DNA of 64,000 nucleotides, taken from IMG/VR virus record IMGVR_UViG_3300002503_000002, positions 1 through 64,000 of that record. One strand, written 5' to 3'. Under the pieces are notes generated by a model, which was not told where the DNA came from, did not search any database, and was given only the letters and a program-made list of their open reading frames with translations. Source of the DNA: a virus. The translations under genes were made by a program, and so were the position numbers. Shown one piece after another: positions 9,675-20,400 of the stretch. How positions within the stretch are numbered: the stretch's first letter is position 1; each line of letters opens with the position of its first letter.

Positions 9675-10091
9675 ATGACAGTATTCTATGGAAATTTATC
9701 TGGTATAAAAGACCGATTGGGAACGATGGCAATAAATACTGATACATTAGATATAGACCTTAACAAGAAATTAGAAGATGCTTCTGACCTTGTTGTATTA
9801 AAATTAGAAGAATATCCAACTGTATTTCCTTCACCCACTACATTAACAGGTGGTGATAAAGTACGTTTAGATCGTATTACCGCAGATTTGTCATGTGCCC
9901 TTTATATTGAAGACCGTTCCCAGAGAGTAAGACAGAATGTATCACCAGATATGGAACGTTGGTCCACCGTATTCAGGCGCAGGGCAACGATGGAATTAGA
10001 ACAATTCATAAGAGTCAAAATAAAAGCTGCCGATTTAGGAGATTTTCCAGATATAGTAAGGATGCAGGGCCTGAAGTTGGGAGAAAGATAG
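9675..10091 (+). CDS. Head-tail connector (gp6/gp36-like)
   Basis: Protein of 138 residues, mostly alpha-helical. The N-terminal half contains LDIDLNKKLEDASDLVVLKL, similar to helical head-tail connector proteins (DUF1320/gp36-like) that sit between portal and tail. The position immediately before a gp10-like gene and a tail terminator is the standard neck order. SD-like GAGG at 9664-9667 precedes ATG. Family membership is judged from pattern and synteny. Confidence 0.55.
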   Translation: MTVFYGNLSGIKDRLGTMAINTDTLDIDLNKKLEDASDLVVLKLEEYPTVFPSPTTLTGGDKVRLDRITADLSCALYIEDRSQRVRQNVSPDMERWSTVFRRRATMELEQFIRVKIKAADLGDFPDIVRMQGLKLGER

Positions 10092-10727
10092 ATGGTCATT
10101 GTTATAGAGATGCATATACAGGATGAAATAACTCCAAAATTACAGCGTATTATTCGTAGGCTTCCTATGCATGTGATGGTCATCAAACAACACGCTACCA
10201 ACATCATCACAGACGAATTGAAGAATACATTGAATCAAATGAGGGGAAAAAAGGGGTCTCAGGGGTTTAAATCAGTGAATCGTCTATTACGTGGAATAAC
10301 TGTAGAATCTAAATCTGCAAATGAGAGTAATATCTATATCCAAGCCTCTGGTGCGATTGGCACAATAGGGTCAGAGAAAGTAGTCGGTGTCCTGAATCGT
10401 GGTACAATACGACCTCATCCTATATTCCCAAGACGAGTTTCAGGATATAAAACAACCACTGCGTTCATGCCAAGGGGTGCAAGAGCAGGCCCTAAAGGTA
10501 GACCACCTTATGTTTTGACATTAAAAAAGGATCGTTCAGAATCCGGTGCTGTGCCCAATATTGACCCGAGAGATTCAGCAGGTTGGCCTTATGTCGTCTT
10601 TGCTCGTTTCGTATTACGACATAAAGTTGCTGGACGATTTTTCTTCCAAAAGGCAATCAAAAAAGCTTCACCGAAAGTAAAAAGACAAACTGGTCATTTA
10701 TTAAGAACCTTAATTAAACTAACTTAG
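10092..10727 (+). CDS. HK97 gp10-like head-tail joining/minor tail protein
   Basis: Basic protein of 211 residues beginning immediately after the previous stop, with GGGAG 9 bases upstream. The N-terminal long helix (ITPKLQRIIRRLP...HATNIITDELKN), central GVLNRGTIRPHPIFPRRVSG and C-terminal FARFVLRHKVAGRFFFQKAI correspond to the HK97 gp10-like layout, in which the mature neck protein contacts the tail terminator. The order connector, gp10-like, terminator supports the call. Confidence 0.65.
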   Translation: MVIVIEMHIQDEITPKLQRIIRRLPMHVMVIKQHATNIITDELKNTLNQMRGKKGSQGFKSVNRLLRGITVESKSANESNIYIQASGAIGTIGSEKVVGVLNRGTIRPHPIFPRRVSGYKTTTAFMPRGARAGPKGRPPYVLTLKKDRSESGAVPNIDPRDSAGWPYVVFARFVLRHKVAGRFFFQKAIKKASPKVKRQTGHLLRTLIKLT

Positions 10728-10737
10728 GAGAAATAAA

Positions 10738-11241
10738 ATGCCAATACCAACACTACCATTACGAGAACATTATGGTGAATGGTGGAATTATATTGGTTAT
10801 GTATTGGTAGAACGTTTAAGGGATTCCAAATTAAAATATTTAAATTCTGTTCAAGATTCCCAAATAATATATGGTTTTACCGAAGAACCATTGAATTATC
10901 CAAATATCTATGTAATACCTATAAGTGAAGGTGGTTCTACACCAACAACTTCCGGCGATACAATAATGGCTTCTTTTGTATATTGGGTGTTAATTGAGGA
11001 TCGTTCAGAGAACTTAATAAAAACAGATGATAATATTAGATTGATAGTAGGAGATATATTAGCGGAAATATTACAAGACAGGAATTTAATGTATAATGAC
11101 ATAAGAACAGCATTGGATACATTTATAACTACTATAGACGCTGATTATTTACCCTCCGAGGAGGATGTTAGTATTATGCGTTATCATCGAATTATATTAA
11201 CAGTTACAAGGAAATTGGACTTATCTACTGTGACGGAGTAA
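10738..11241 (+). CDS. Tail terminator protein (gpU/gp17-like)
   Basis: Protein of 167 residues with the mixed alpha/beta pattern of tail terminators: N-terminal helix (YIGYVLVERLRDSKLK), a central strand pair (IMASFVYWVLIEDRS), a helix beginning DDNIRLIVGDILAEIL, and a final strand. Terminators cap the tail tube and dock on the neck. AGGAG nine bases before ATG supports the start. Position between gp10-like protein and tail tube fits. Confidence 0.6.
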   Translation: MPIPTLPLREHYGEWWNYIGYVLVERLRDSKLKYLNSVQDSQIIYGFTEEPLNYPNIYVIPISEGGSTPTTSGDTIMASFVYWVLIEDRSENLIKTDDNIRLIVGDILAEILQDRNLMYNDIRTALDTFITTIDADYLPSEEDVSIMRYHRIILTVTRKLDLSTVTE

Positions 11242-11301
11242 ATATAGAGAATAGAAACACATAATATATAAATAAGAATAGACATATTTAAAGGAGATAG
11301 C

Positions 11302-11478
11302 ATGAAAGTACGATATCTAGGTACTAGCCAAGGATATAATGAAATTCTTGGACTAGTAGAACCGGGTCAGATATACGAAGTCCCAAAGGATAGTGAAGCA
11401 AGATTTAGATATTTGGGTGATTATGATGTTATTAGTGATAAAAAGGAGAAGAAATTAAAGATTGATGAAGGTGAATAA
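11302..11478 (+). CDS. Small conserved protein before tail tube (58 aa)
   Basis: ATG at 11302 preceded by AAGGAGATAG opens 58 codons ending TAA just before the tail-tube gene. The sequence MKVRYLGTSQ... LVEPGQIYEVP...RYLGDYDVI resembles short proteins often found just upstream of tail tube genes in siphoviruses, with a small beta-barrel look. Its role is not established. The 60-bp gap before it contains TATATAAATA and may hold a promoter. Confidence 0.6.
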   Translation: MKVRYLGTSQGYNEILGLVEPGQIYEVPKDSEARFRYLGDYDVISDKKEKKLKIDEGE

Positions 11479-11480
11479 AA

Positions 11481-12506
11481 ATGAGTAATGATTATGTCTC
11501 CTATGTAAAAGAAGCAACATTCGGTCTGAAGCCAACACTGTCTAATGTGGAATCTGCTAGTGTATTATCAGAAGCTCTTAGACCTAGCCGTGCATTCGAA
11601 ACGGATATGGGTACGTTCTATCCAAATGTTCGTGACCCTGTTTCCGGTCGTTTTAGCACAAGTGGGTCTATTCGATGGCAATTAGGTCCTGAAAATGGTA
11701 TTGGGAAAGCCCTACAATCTATGTTAGGCCCAGATGTTTCTGTTGATGTAGGAGCCGGAGGGGGTGGAATAAGTCATACATGGTCAGATAATCCTACTGG
11801 TGGAATCCCTTCCTCTCTTTCTACCATGTCAATACTCACAACACGAGCTTATCAGTTAGCACAGTGGGATTATCTTGGACAAGCTTGTTCACGTATAAGA
11901 TTGGAAGCAGTGCCAAATCAAACGGTACGCGCAGAAGCTGAATGGATGGGAGATTTTGAGACTATCAATGCTTCGCCAGATGCTCCTACAATTCCCACAC
12001 AGCAACCATTCGCAGCACATGAAACAGATTGGAAGATTGGTGCATCTCCGACATCTGAGCCGCGCGTGGAAGGATGGTCAGTAGAAGTTTCTAGAGAAGT
12101 AGAAATTCCTCCATCTATCAGTGCAATTCGTAGTGGTGGGACTGGTTCTGTTCGACGGGTCTATGGTGGGGGGGTCACAGTCACGGGTCGTGCTGATATT
12201 GATTTCGATACCCTATTATATTATAAGAGATTTTATGGTGGGGACTCGGATGTAACACCCGCAGACCGAGTAACAGCAAGAAATGTGCAGATTGATATTG
12301 TTTCACCAGACCTTACAGAAGCTGGCCAAAACTATCAATTGCTTGTGAAACTCCCCAAGATTGTGTTCGAAAATGTAGAAGCGAATCAGTCTGGACGAGA
12401 TAGAATTGTTGGTGGTTTCCCATTCAAGGCATATTTCGATACAACGGCAGGATATAGTGTTCAATTCGTGTTGATAAATACTCGTTCACTGACATTCTAT
12501 CAATAG
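11481..12506 (+). CDS. Major tail tube protein
   Basis: Protein of 341 residues with the layout of phage tail tube proteins: N terminus YVKEATFGLKPT with early reference to a reference value (SEALRPSRAFETDMGTF), central DPVSGRFSTSGSIRWQL, repeated beta-hairpins, and WMGDFETI, VTVTGRADIDFDTLLYYKRF. It forms the tube rings through which DNA passes. Its position after the terminator and before the chaperone genes and tape measure is canonical. The absence of a sheath gene next to it suggests a non-contractile tail. Confidence 0.75.
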   Translation: MSNDYVSYVKEATFGLKPTLSNVESASVLSEALRPSRAFETDMGTFYPNVRDPVSGRFSTSGSIRWQLGPENGIGKALQSMLGPDVSVDVGAGGGGISHTWSDNPTGGIPSSLSTMSILTTRAYQLAQWDYLGQACSRIRLEAVPNQTVRAEAEWMGDFETINASPDAPTIPTQQPFAAHETDWKIGASPTSEPRVEGWSVEVSREVEIPPSISAIRSGGTGSVRRVYGGGVTVTGRADIDFDTLLYYKRFYGGDSDVTPADRVTARNVQIDIVSPDLTEAGQNYQLLVKLPKIVFENVEANQSGRDRIVGGFPFKAYFDTTAGYSVQFVLINTRSLTFYQ

Positions 12507-12583
12507 ATTATATATTTGAAACAAAGACAAAACTTCTTATATTTTATTTAATATAATCAATGTAATCTATAGAGGTATTTTGT

Positions 12584-12979
12584 ATGACAGAGACACAGAT
12601 AACAACCGTGCAAAAATATAAGGAAAACTTGTATGAGACAGTGGAACTACCATCCGGCGCAGTTTTCAAGATGAAACGGAGACTAGGTTATGGAGATTAT
12701 CTGGAACTTTTGAATGTATTAGGTGCTGTCTTGAATAAAGAACCATCAACTGAATTATTTGAAGAAGCATCAAAGAATTCCAAAGCGTTGGCAGAAATGA
12801 TAGCATATATCGTTCCCAAGGTATGCATAGAACCCAAGATATCCTTGATGGAACAAAAGGATACAATATTGTTATCTGATTTATCCTTGGATGATATGTT
12901 ATTCATACAGAACAGAGCCCTACGCTTAGATGAGAGGGGGGAGGTAAACAAAGTGATGGAATCCTTTCGAAAAGAATAA
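12584..12979 (+). CDS. Tail assembly chaperone, first frame (gpG-like)
   Basis: Acidic helical protein of 131 residues between the tail tube and the tape measure, the position of the gpG/gpGT chaperone that coats the tape measure during tail assembly. It contains VELPSGAVFKMKRRLGYGDY then helical segments. AGAGG 12 bases before ATG is the SD. The frame ends at TAA 12977; the next frame is open from 12957, so the two overlap by 23 bases and could be joined by a +1 shift. Confidence 0.65.
   Translation: MTETQITTVQKYKENLYETVELPSGAVFKMKRRLGYGDYLELLNVLGAVLNKEPSTELFEEASKNSKALAEMIAYIVPKVCIEPKISLMEQKDTILLSDLSLDDMLFIQNRALRLDERGEVNKVMESFRKE
12962..12970 (+). other. Candidate +1 ribosomal frameshift site
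   Basis: In the first chaperone frame the codons are TCC TTT CGA. A P-site tRNA-Phe on TTT could slip one base forward onto TTC while CGA waits in the A site, giving Phe-Glu-Lys-Asn-Asn-Gln and entering the second frame. The second ORF has only a TTG start (12984) with no SD. The direction (+1) is less usual than the -1 shift of lambda gpG-T. This is inference from sequence only. Confidence 0.4.
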
Positions 12980-12983
12980 TCAG

Positions 12984-13271
12984 TTGATACGTGGTGTAGT
13001 ATATGTCGCTCATGTCTATGGTGAGCGACCTTCTAAGATATTGGGTGAATTAATGGAAACAGAATTTACTCCCGAAGAATCTATATTAATAGACTATGAA
13101 TCACTTAAATATATAAGTGAATTGAATTCTGGTTCTTCTTTGGATGAAGATAGCATGGGGCAGAGACAGTATCTGGAACAAAAATGGAAATATGAGGATA
13201 TGAAAACAAAGAGAGAAATGGAACGACGTAAGAAAGAATATGAAAATATATTGAATAAGAGAGGAAAATAG
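12984..13271 (+). CDS. Tail assembly chaperone, second frame (gpT-like)
   Basis: The frame is open from 12957 to 13271; the first usable start is TTG 12984 without an SD. It encodes YVAHVYGERPSKILGELM, which resembles the second-domain motif of tail chaperones (hydrophobic-x-GxRPSxxLG), then a charged coiled region rich in Lys/Glu near the C terminus. In lambda-like tails this part is made only as a fusion with the first frame; the layout here suggests the same through a +1 shift. Independent translation from TTG cannot be excluded. Confidence 0.55.
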   Translation: MIRGVVYVAHVYGERPSKILGELMETEFTPEESILIDYESLKYISELNSGSSLDEDSMGQRQYLEQKWKYEDMKTKREMERRKKEYENILNKRGK

Positions 13272-13272
13272 A

Positions 13273-15279
13273 ATGGCAACATCTGGTCCTCTTGGCGACC
13301 AAATTCAAATGATATTGAATTTGTGGGTCAAAACTACGGATGAACACAAACTCAAGGAACTATCACGTAGTTTAAATCAACTATCAAAAGCAGAGGACAA
13401 TATAACTAAAACAACTTCCAGAATGTCCATTGCGACAAACATTGCACGTATCAATCAGCGTGACTTTGGTTCTACACTGTTGATTCAGGGTATTCAAGCC
13501 CGGAGAGCAAGGGAAGAATTGGAACAGGGGTTCTTTACTTTTGAAAAGTTGACACAGCAAGTTACCGTTTTAGACGAAGAAATGAGAGGTTTGAGAGGTA
13601 CAGTTGCAAGGACGGCCAACCAGATAGCACAGGATTTTGGTCTAGTACGTGAAGAAGCTGCCCAAGCACTCGTTAATGTCACAGCCTTGGGTATTGAATT
13701 TGAGGATGCCACGAGGATTGTCCGTATTGCAGCCCAAGGTGCCGCTGCGGGTATGGGTTCGATAGACAATGCAGCTACATTATTGATTACCACGAATAGA
13801 CAATTCGGGCTATCTATAGAGGATTCCGCCTCCACGATGGCCAAATTAGTTGCCGTATCCAACGAAACATCATTCAATATTGACGACATGAAACAAGCTC
13901 TATCCACGGCTGGACCCGCTGCGGCGACATTAGGATTTAGTCTGGAAGAAACAGCTTCCGCCATGGCTATCATGCGAGATGCTGGTCTAGATGCATCAGA
14001 AGCAGGTACGGCAATGCGTAATTTCCTTATTCGTATCCAAGACCCGACATCTGAAGCAGGGAAATTGTTAGAAGAATTAGGAATAGAGACAACGGATTCA
14101 GGAGGCAATTTCCTAGATTTGCTTACAATATTGGATAATGTTGGAAAGGGGATGGAAGATTTAACAGAGGCAGAACGATTACAAACCCAAGCAACCATCT
14201 TTGAAATCCGTGGCCAGCAATTATTGAACATTGAGCGTATGCGTGGGCGTGGTCAATTAACTGATTTGATTAATGAAGTACAAAAATATAATGATGAACA
14301 AGTGGCCGAACATTTCCTATCTGATAAATCGTCTCAAATGACATCGACATTGGGCGCTCAATTTAATAGGATGAAAGCGAGATTGGCAGAAGTCAATGAT
14401 GCATATGCCCAAGCATTAATTCCTACAGAAATCTTTTTTATTGATGTACAAGCCAGACTAAAAAATACATTCGTTGCATTGCCGGGGCCGATGAGGGATA
14501 TTGTCGGTGGGTTGATTGTATTAGGTAGTGAATTTGGTGTTGCAGCAGGACAGACAGCATTGTTATTGGTTAACTTATCTGTATTATGGGAGAAAATGGG
14601 TCCAAGGATAATCAAGACATTATCATCGTTGGGAATAAATGTAACTGGTTTAGGAGCTAAAATTGATGCATTAAAACTCAAATGGAATACAGCGATGTCT
14701 GGTATGGAATTCAATACCCAGAAATTCAGACGTTCATTGGCTGCTGTGGGATTGGCAGCAGCCGCCGCAGTAACAGGAATGCTAGCAATGCAAGAACAAG
14801 AACCGGGAATGCGGGCCTTTTTATCAGCATTGACTGGTTTGGAAGCTGCGTTGGCCGTAACGATGATGATAAGTGCAGTTGCTAAATCTATTTCTGCCCA
14901 TGCGTTGATTCCTATTGTTGGAGTTGGTATTGGTGTAGCATTGGGGACTTATGCATTAGCGCAATTTGCTGCTGCCAAGAGAACAGCAGAAGGAGTAGTA
15001 AATTCACAATATGGTGGTCTTTTCCCTGCAAGGCCAGGGAGTGGTACATTAGCCCGTGTTGGTGAAGGTGCAGGACCTGAGATTGTATCTCCTATACCAA
15101 CCATGCGAGAGACTTTCAGAGAGGTAATAAGAGAAACAGGTGGTTCTGTGACCATAAATCCAACTATCCATGTGGCCCCATTCACATCAATAAACAGAAA
15201 TGCTTTGGATGTTCTGATAAAATCTATGACAAAGGAAACAATAAATGAATTACGACGAAGGGGAGTGACCATGAGATGA
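13273..15279 (+). CDS. Tail tape measure protein
   Basis: Protein of 668 residues with the PhageMin_Tail/TIGR01760 core: helical N terminus, then the conserved block ARTANQIAQDFGLVREEAAQ, TTNRQFGLSIEDSA, ALSTAGPAAATLGFSLEET, AGLDASEAGTAMRNFL. Hydrophobic helices lie in the last third (GLAAAAAVTGMLAM; ALIPIVGVGIGVALGTYALA), as in tape measures that enter the host membrane. The family fixes tail length; 668 residues would suggest about 100 nm by the usual 0.15 nm per residue. GAGAGGA precedes ATG. Its stop overlaps the next start (ATGA). Confidence 0.9.
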   Translation: MATSGPLGDQIQMILNLWVKTTDEHKLKELSRSLNQLSKAEDNITKTTSRMSIATNIARINQRDFGSTLLIQGIQARRAREELEQGFFTFEKLTQQVTVLDEEMRGLRGTVARTANQIAQDFGLVREEAAQALVNVTALGIEFEDATRIVRIAAQGAAAGMGSIDNAATLLITTNRQFGLSIEDSASTMAKLVAVSNETSFNIDDMKQALSTAGPAAATLGFSLEETASAMAIMRDAGLDASEAGTAMRNFLIRIQDPTSEAGKLLEELGIETTDSGGNFLDLLTILDNVGKGMEDLTEAERLQTQATIFEIRGQQLLNIERMRGRGQLTDLINEVQKYNDEQVAEHFLSDKSSQMTSTLGAQFNRMKARLAEVNDAYAQALIPTEIFFIDVQARLKNTFVALPGPMRDIVGGLIVLGSEFGVAAGQTALLLVNLSVLWEKMGPRIIKTLSSLGINVTGLGAKIDALKLKWNTAMSGMEFNTQKFRRSLAAVGLAAAAAVTGMLAMQEQEPGMRAFLSALTGLEAALAVTMMISAVAKSISAHALIPIVGVGIGVALGTYALAQFAAAKRTAEGVVNSQYGGLFPARPGSGTLARVGEGAGPEIVSPIPTMRETFREVIRETGGSVTINPTIHVAPFTSINRNALDVLIKSMTKETINELRRRGVTMR

Positions 15280-17447
15280 CGGATTATGATATCAAATTAA
15301 ACTCAGGAACAGAATTGAGCGCACTTTTGTCTCTTGGCGAATTCTCTGAAATAACCAAAAATAAAACACTTTTTATCAGTGATTCTACAACATTGACATT
15401 GAATACTAACATACATGCAAATTCTATATTTGTTGGGACCGATGGCACTACACTATCGAACGAAACAGGTACATTAAAATTACAATCACCATATCAGATT
15501 ACATTTCCAGATGTACATCCTTTGACGGTTGACCCTCGTATCATATGGGCCACGGATGGGAGCAGAGAAGTAGATAGAGGCTCTGGTGTAAAAATAGATG
15601 ATTTATCTGGGAATGGAAATTATGGTACACGAGGTTCAGGAACATATCAAACAGGCCCATGGCATATTGCAGGTTTACAACTTTTATATGATATGCAGAC
15701 TTTAGTAGAATCAGGCGCAAGTGTAGGTAAGATGAAAGATTTATCTGGTAATGCAAGACATGGAAGTTTCACTTCTGGTTGCATAACAGTAAAAGGTAAA
15801 TTTGGGCAAGCGCAAGAATATAGAATAAATGATGATTATGGTGGACTTGTAAATGCATTCATTGAGAGTACGGATTTAGACCTATCACTTCCATTTTCAT
15901 TAAGTGCATGGGTATATCGAAAACCTCAGACTGACACAATAGGCAGGATAATTGATAAGGGAACAAATTATATATTAGCAATAAAGAATGACGGTGCTCT
16001 ACATTTCCAGTTTACAGATGCTGGTCCTACAACTAGGATAGCTACTACAGCAGCATCTACAGTTCCTCTAAATACATGGACGCATGTTATCGTAAAAGTT
16101 GTAGCAAATACGACAAACACAGATGTAACTTTTTATGTCAATGGGGCACAAGTAGGATCAACTCAAACATTGACGAATCAACCTACATTAAATAATACAT
16201 TAGTACGTATAGGATCACATAATGGTGGTGAATTGTTTCAAGGAATTTTAGATGATGTTTCTATTTTTAATACTGCATTAACAGCAAAGCAGATTAGAAT
16301 ATTATCTGAAACTGGTTATATTGACTATGGATGGTATTTTGACTTTGATGCAAATGGCAGAATAGATGTGACCAATACACAAATATTAAATCCTAAAAAG
16401 TTAACAATCTTATTTTGGTTAAAGAGATTTACTGATGGTTCAGGAGAATTTAGTATTGTCAGAAAAACACCATCAGCCGCTCCTCCAATTAGTGGATTTG
16501 AATTATTACTGACAAACTCGAACAAAGTTAAATTTACTATAGCTAATGATGCAACATCAAAAGATTTGCTTCGTTCTACTTCTTCTAGTGGGTCTGTTAC
16601 ATCTGGTTCATGGAAACATGTTGCTGTTACGTATAATGGAACTAGTTTAAGAATATATATCGATGGTGTGTTGGATGTAGAGAGGACATATGACACATTT
16701 TTAGGTATACAAGAAAATACATCTAATTTATTATTCGGCAATTCTGGAAATGATTACATATTAGATGAGTTTTATATGTTTAATGAAGCCTTAACCCCAT
16801 CAGAGATATGGGCCTATAAGACTCTTTCAGAGAGTTCCGTGGGTAAGATGATTGGTCTTACTGTCTCAGAATCTGGCAATGTCATAACGGATACGACAAC
16901 GAATCCTATATCCTTTGGTGCAGAATCCAACTTATATCCTACATTTACCGCAGAGAATGAAAATCCACGTTATCGATATGATATGTTTGTACAGGGGACA
17001 GGATGGACAGCATCACATTATCTATTACGTGGTCATTCAGTTGGATTCGTATTGCAATCGACTACATCGGGACTCAACGAGGATTTTATGTTTAATTATA
17101 TACCGGAAGATATCCTGTCTATCAATGACAGTGGTGTTGACCCGCCAATAACTAATATTATCAATAGATTGGGCAATGTTAGTAGAATCAAGAAGATAGG
17201 TTATTCACCCAGAGAAGTTTCATTTGCTCTACGTTTGAGTTTAGAGGATTCTAGTGGTCTTTCATTATATCGTAGATTCGAACAATTGGGTTCCACAACA
17301 TATAAGGAATCTGATATATTCAATATTATCACAGACAAGAATGTGTTAATAGGATATCAACTGACTAATATAGATATATCACCAATTCAAAGTTCCAGAT
17401 ATAAATTAGTAGATATCAGCATATCATTTACTAAAAGAGTATTATAA
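15276..17447 (+). CDS. Distal-tail-region protein with two LamG-like domains
   Basis: Protein of 723 residues directly after the tape measure, the position of Dit-type tail proteins. Two concanavalin/LamG_3-like jelly rolls are visible: residues ~130-350 (FSLSAWVYRK..., WTHVIVKVV, FYVNGAQVGS, LDDVSIFNTALT) and ~350-510 (LTILFWLKRF, WKHVAVTYNG, IYIDGVLDVE, LDEFYMFNEALTPSEIW). The C-terminal ~180 residues (from about 540) contain IKKIGYSPREVSFALRL and a final strand set that could be the tail-binding core. LamG domains in tail proteins probably bind host surface glycans. Starts inside the tape measure stop (ATGA overlap). Confidence 0.7.
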   Translation: MTDYDIKLNSGTELSALLSLGEFSEITKNKTLFISDSTTLTLNTNIHANSIFVGTDGTTLSNETGTLKLQSPYQITFPDVHPLTVDPRIIWATDGSREVDRGSGVKIDDLSGNGNYGTRGSGTYQTGPWHIAGLQLLYDMQTLVESGASVGKMKDLSGNARHGSFTSGCITVKGKFGQAQEYRINDDYGGLVNAFIESTDLDLSLPFSLSAWVYRKPQTDTIGRIIDKGTNYILAIKNDGALHFQFTDAGPTTRIATTAASTVPLNTWTHVIVKVVANTTNTDVTFYVNGAQVGSTQTLTNQPTLNNTLVRIGSHNGGELFQGILDDVSIFNTALTAKQIRILSETGYIDYGWYFDFDANGRIDVTNTQILNPKKLTILFWLKRFTDGSGEFSIVRKTPSAAPPISGFELLLTNSNKVKFTIANDATSKDLLRSTSSSGSVTSGSWKHVAVTYNGTSLRIYIDGVLDVERTYDTFLGIQENTSNLLFGNSGNDYILDEFYMFNEALTPSEIWAYKTLSESSVGKMIGLTVSESGNVITDTTTNPISFGAESNLYPTFTAENENPRYRYDMFVQGTGWTASHYLLRGHSVGFVLQSTTSGLNEDFMFNYIPEDILSINDSGVDPPITNIINRLGNVSRIKKIGYSPREVSFALRLSLEDSSGLSLYRRFEQLGSTTYKESDIFNIITDKNVLIGYQLTNIDISPIQSSRYKLVDISISFTKRVL

Positions 17448-17459
17448 TGAGGAAATAAG

Positions 17460-20400
17460 ATGCCGTACCCGCAAGCATGGAGATTTCTTATAAGGCCACA
17501 GGGATATAAGGAATTGTTTGGCCAGCCTGCACCAACAAGTTTGGAACACTCTAGTTGGACTGTAATTCATAAAAAGAAAAGCGGAGAGAATTATAATCCT
17601 GCATGGGTATTGATAGAAGATACAAAAATAACAGGTTCTGCTTCAAATGGTACGATATATGATGACCGTCTAGTATCCAGAGAATTCAAATTAGGTTCTA
17701 GGAATTTCACGTTTACTTTTGATTTGGCAATACCGCTAGTAACGAGTGGCAATTTGTCTGTTGGTCTTATTCATACGTCAGCACCGAGCACAGGTACAAC
17801 AAATGAGTTTAAGAATTGCATATGGCTTAATTTCTCTAGTGATGTTAGTAATGGTTATGTTACATTACGTGCAGCAGATACTACCACAACAGTATCATCC
17901 TCAGCAATCACTATTACATCCTTAGCCACAGAGAAATACTATACGCTTCAAAGAAATGGCAATACAATCACATTGACGATATATACAGACAGTGGGCGAA
18001 CTACGCAATTTGCCACACAATCAATCAACATATCATCGTTATCTATACATAATCTGAATTATATACAGTTTGCGAATTATCCAGATGATGCTTCCTTTCC
18101 TTATACTGGTTTCAATGGTGAATTTAAAAACATCAAACTTGTAATAGACAAGTATATCGATATCAATGAAAATTCTATATCGGGCCTAATGGACTTTAAT
18201 CTAAATATCAGTAAAGATAAAGTAAAGACATTAGACCTGCAATTTGATGATTCGAATGATTTGTTAAGAGACATAGAATCCAGTGATGAAGTTCTTGCAT
18301 GGCTCGATAATACATCTGATGGTCTTGTTCTTTCATATGATATGGAAAGCAAAGATGTAGATGGAAAGATGATAGATTTTTCTGGTAATGATTTCAATGG
18401 GACCATTACTGGCACTTCGTTAGTTGTTGGCAAAGTAGAACAGGGAACAGATTTTACTGTTAATACACATAATATATCCATATCTAATAATTCTACATTA
18501 AATTTGGGAACTAATTTTACATTAGCAACTTGGGTTAAAGTGGATACTCTAACGAACAATGCTACAATCTTTAGGAAGATAATATCTACGCCTACTAGGG
18601 GATATCTATTACGTATACAGACAAATGGCTCTATCAATGCAGAGATATGGAATAATGGAAATGAAACAGATTTTGTGACAGCAACGGGGGTTATAACAAC
18701 AGGGATATTTTATCATATCATATTTACTCATGATAATGGTACTGGAAAAATATATGTAAATGGTAAGGAAATTGCTGTAACAAAGACTGGGACACAGACA
18801 CAGCCAGAAGCGCATACAAATTCATTACTGATAGGGAAATCAGAAGGAGGGACTACTGAAACAATAGATGGTATTATTGATGAAGCTGTCATATATAGTC
18901 GTACATTATCTTCGACTGAAATAAGGGATTATTATGACAGAGCAGGAAGATGCCCTAAATTATATTTTGATGGTATTGTAGAGAATCTAAACAGAAAGAA
19001 TGAAAATGTTTCAATAGAAGCTTCAGATAATTTGAATGAATTGACTGGCACAGAATTATATGATTTAATTGTCGAAGGACAGACATTAATTGCTACAAAG
19101 GGCGGTACATCTGACATCATAGCACATAGTTTTGGGACGTTTGAATCTCGAAGAATAGATACGATACAAAATGGCGTATATAGAAAAGCCACAGTTACTC
19201 CTATTTTGGATTCTAATGGCGGATTATTATTAGATTCAACTTATAATGTAGAAAATATATATGTCGGTATCAATAAGGGATGTTCTAGTGTACCTGTGGG
19301 CAGTGAAATATTTGAATCGAATCTAAGTAATACGAATAGAGTGGATTTTGCTTTTACGGCGCAAAGTACAAGGATAAATTCAATCACTATTTTTCTTAAT
19401 GTAAATTTAACAAATCTATCAACACAACATCTTTTAGTCAAATTATATGGAAATAAAGAAAACACAAGTACAGATGCTAAAGACATACCCGATACAGCCC
19501 GTACTATTATTTCAAAGACACACACATTTACAACAAGTGATAATATTGGCGATTTCATGCCAATAACCATAGATTTGACAGGTGCTACATGGAATGAGGA
19601 ATTAACTAAAAATGCAAAATATTGGTTTTCATTCATGACAGATTTTGTTGCTGGAACCCCTCCACTAATAAGAATCATGTTTTCTAACGCAGAATTTGAA
19701 ATAAACACTGAGGTCCATGATAATCTTGGAGGGATAGATTCTTGGTATCGATATTTTTCTGCTCTTAAGAGTATTGTATATGACGATTTAGATGAAAGTT
19801 CTGAAGAACAATTGAATACTGAGTATACGATTAAATATTCAGATAATTATGTGGGTCTTCCAGTTAGTGATATATCAACGGGTACATGGACAACAACTCC
19901 CCTGTACCAAAAAATAGATGATGTGGTTATTAGTGATGCAGATTTTATAACTTGCAGTGGAATCAAAACAGCAGATACTGCCAACGTATTGTTATCTAAT
20001 CTTGCGAATCCAAATACAAATATAAATCATACATTTACATTTAGGGCAAGAAAGAGCGCAATTGGAACAATAACACTCCTTGTTAGACTGGTTGAAGGGG
20101 CGTCTATTAGAGCCTCTTATACGCCCACATTGACAACATCCTTTGCTACTTATTCGTATACATTATCTACCGCCGAAGCAGATTCGATAGAAAACTATGG
20201 TGATTTAAAATTATTATTTTTATATACAGGTGATAATGCTTCCTCGTCTGTAGATGTATCATATGCTCAATTCTCACTCCCATTAGGTTGGCATTTAGAA
20301 TGGAGATTAAGTCCAGATAAGTTTAATTGGTCTGAGATTTTACTTCCCGGCGGTAGTCAAAATGAGGTTATTTTCAACTTGCCGAATCATATTGTGATGG

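Noticed and set aside
13494-14231. Minus-strand ORF of 245 codons inside the tape measure gene
   Set aside because: Antisense of a well-supported gene; Ser/Ala/Val-rich shadow without a domain.
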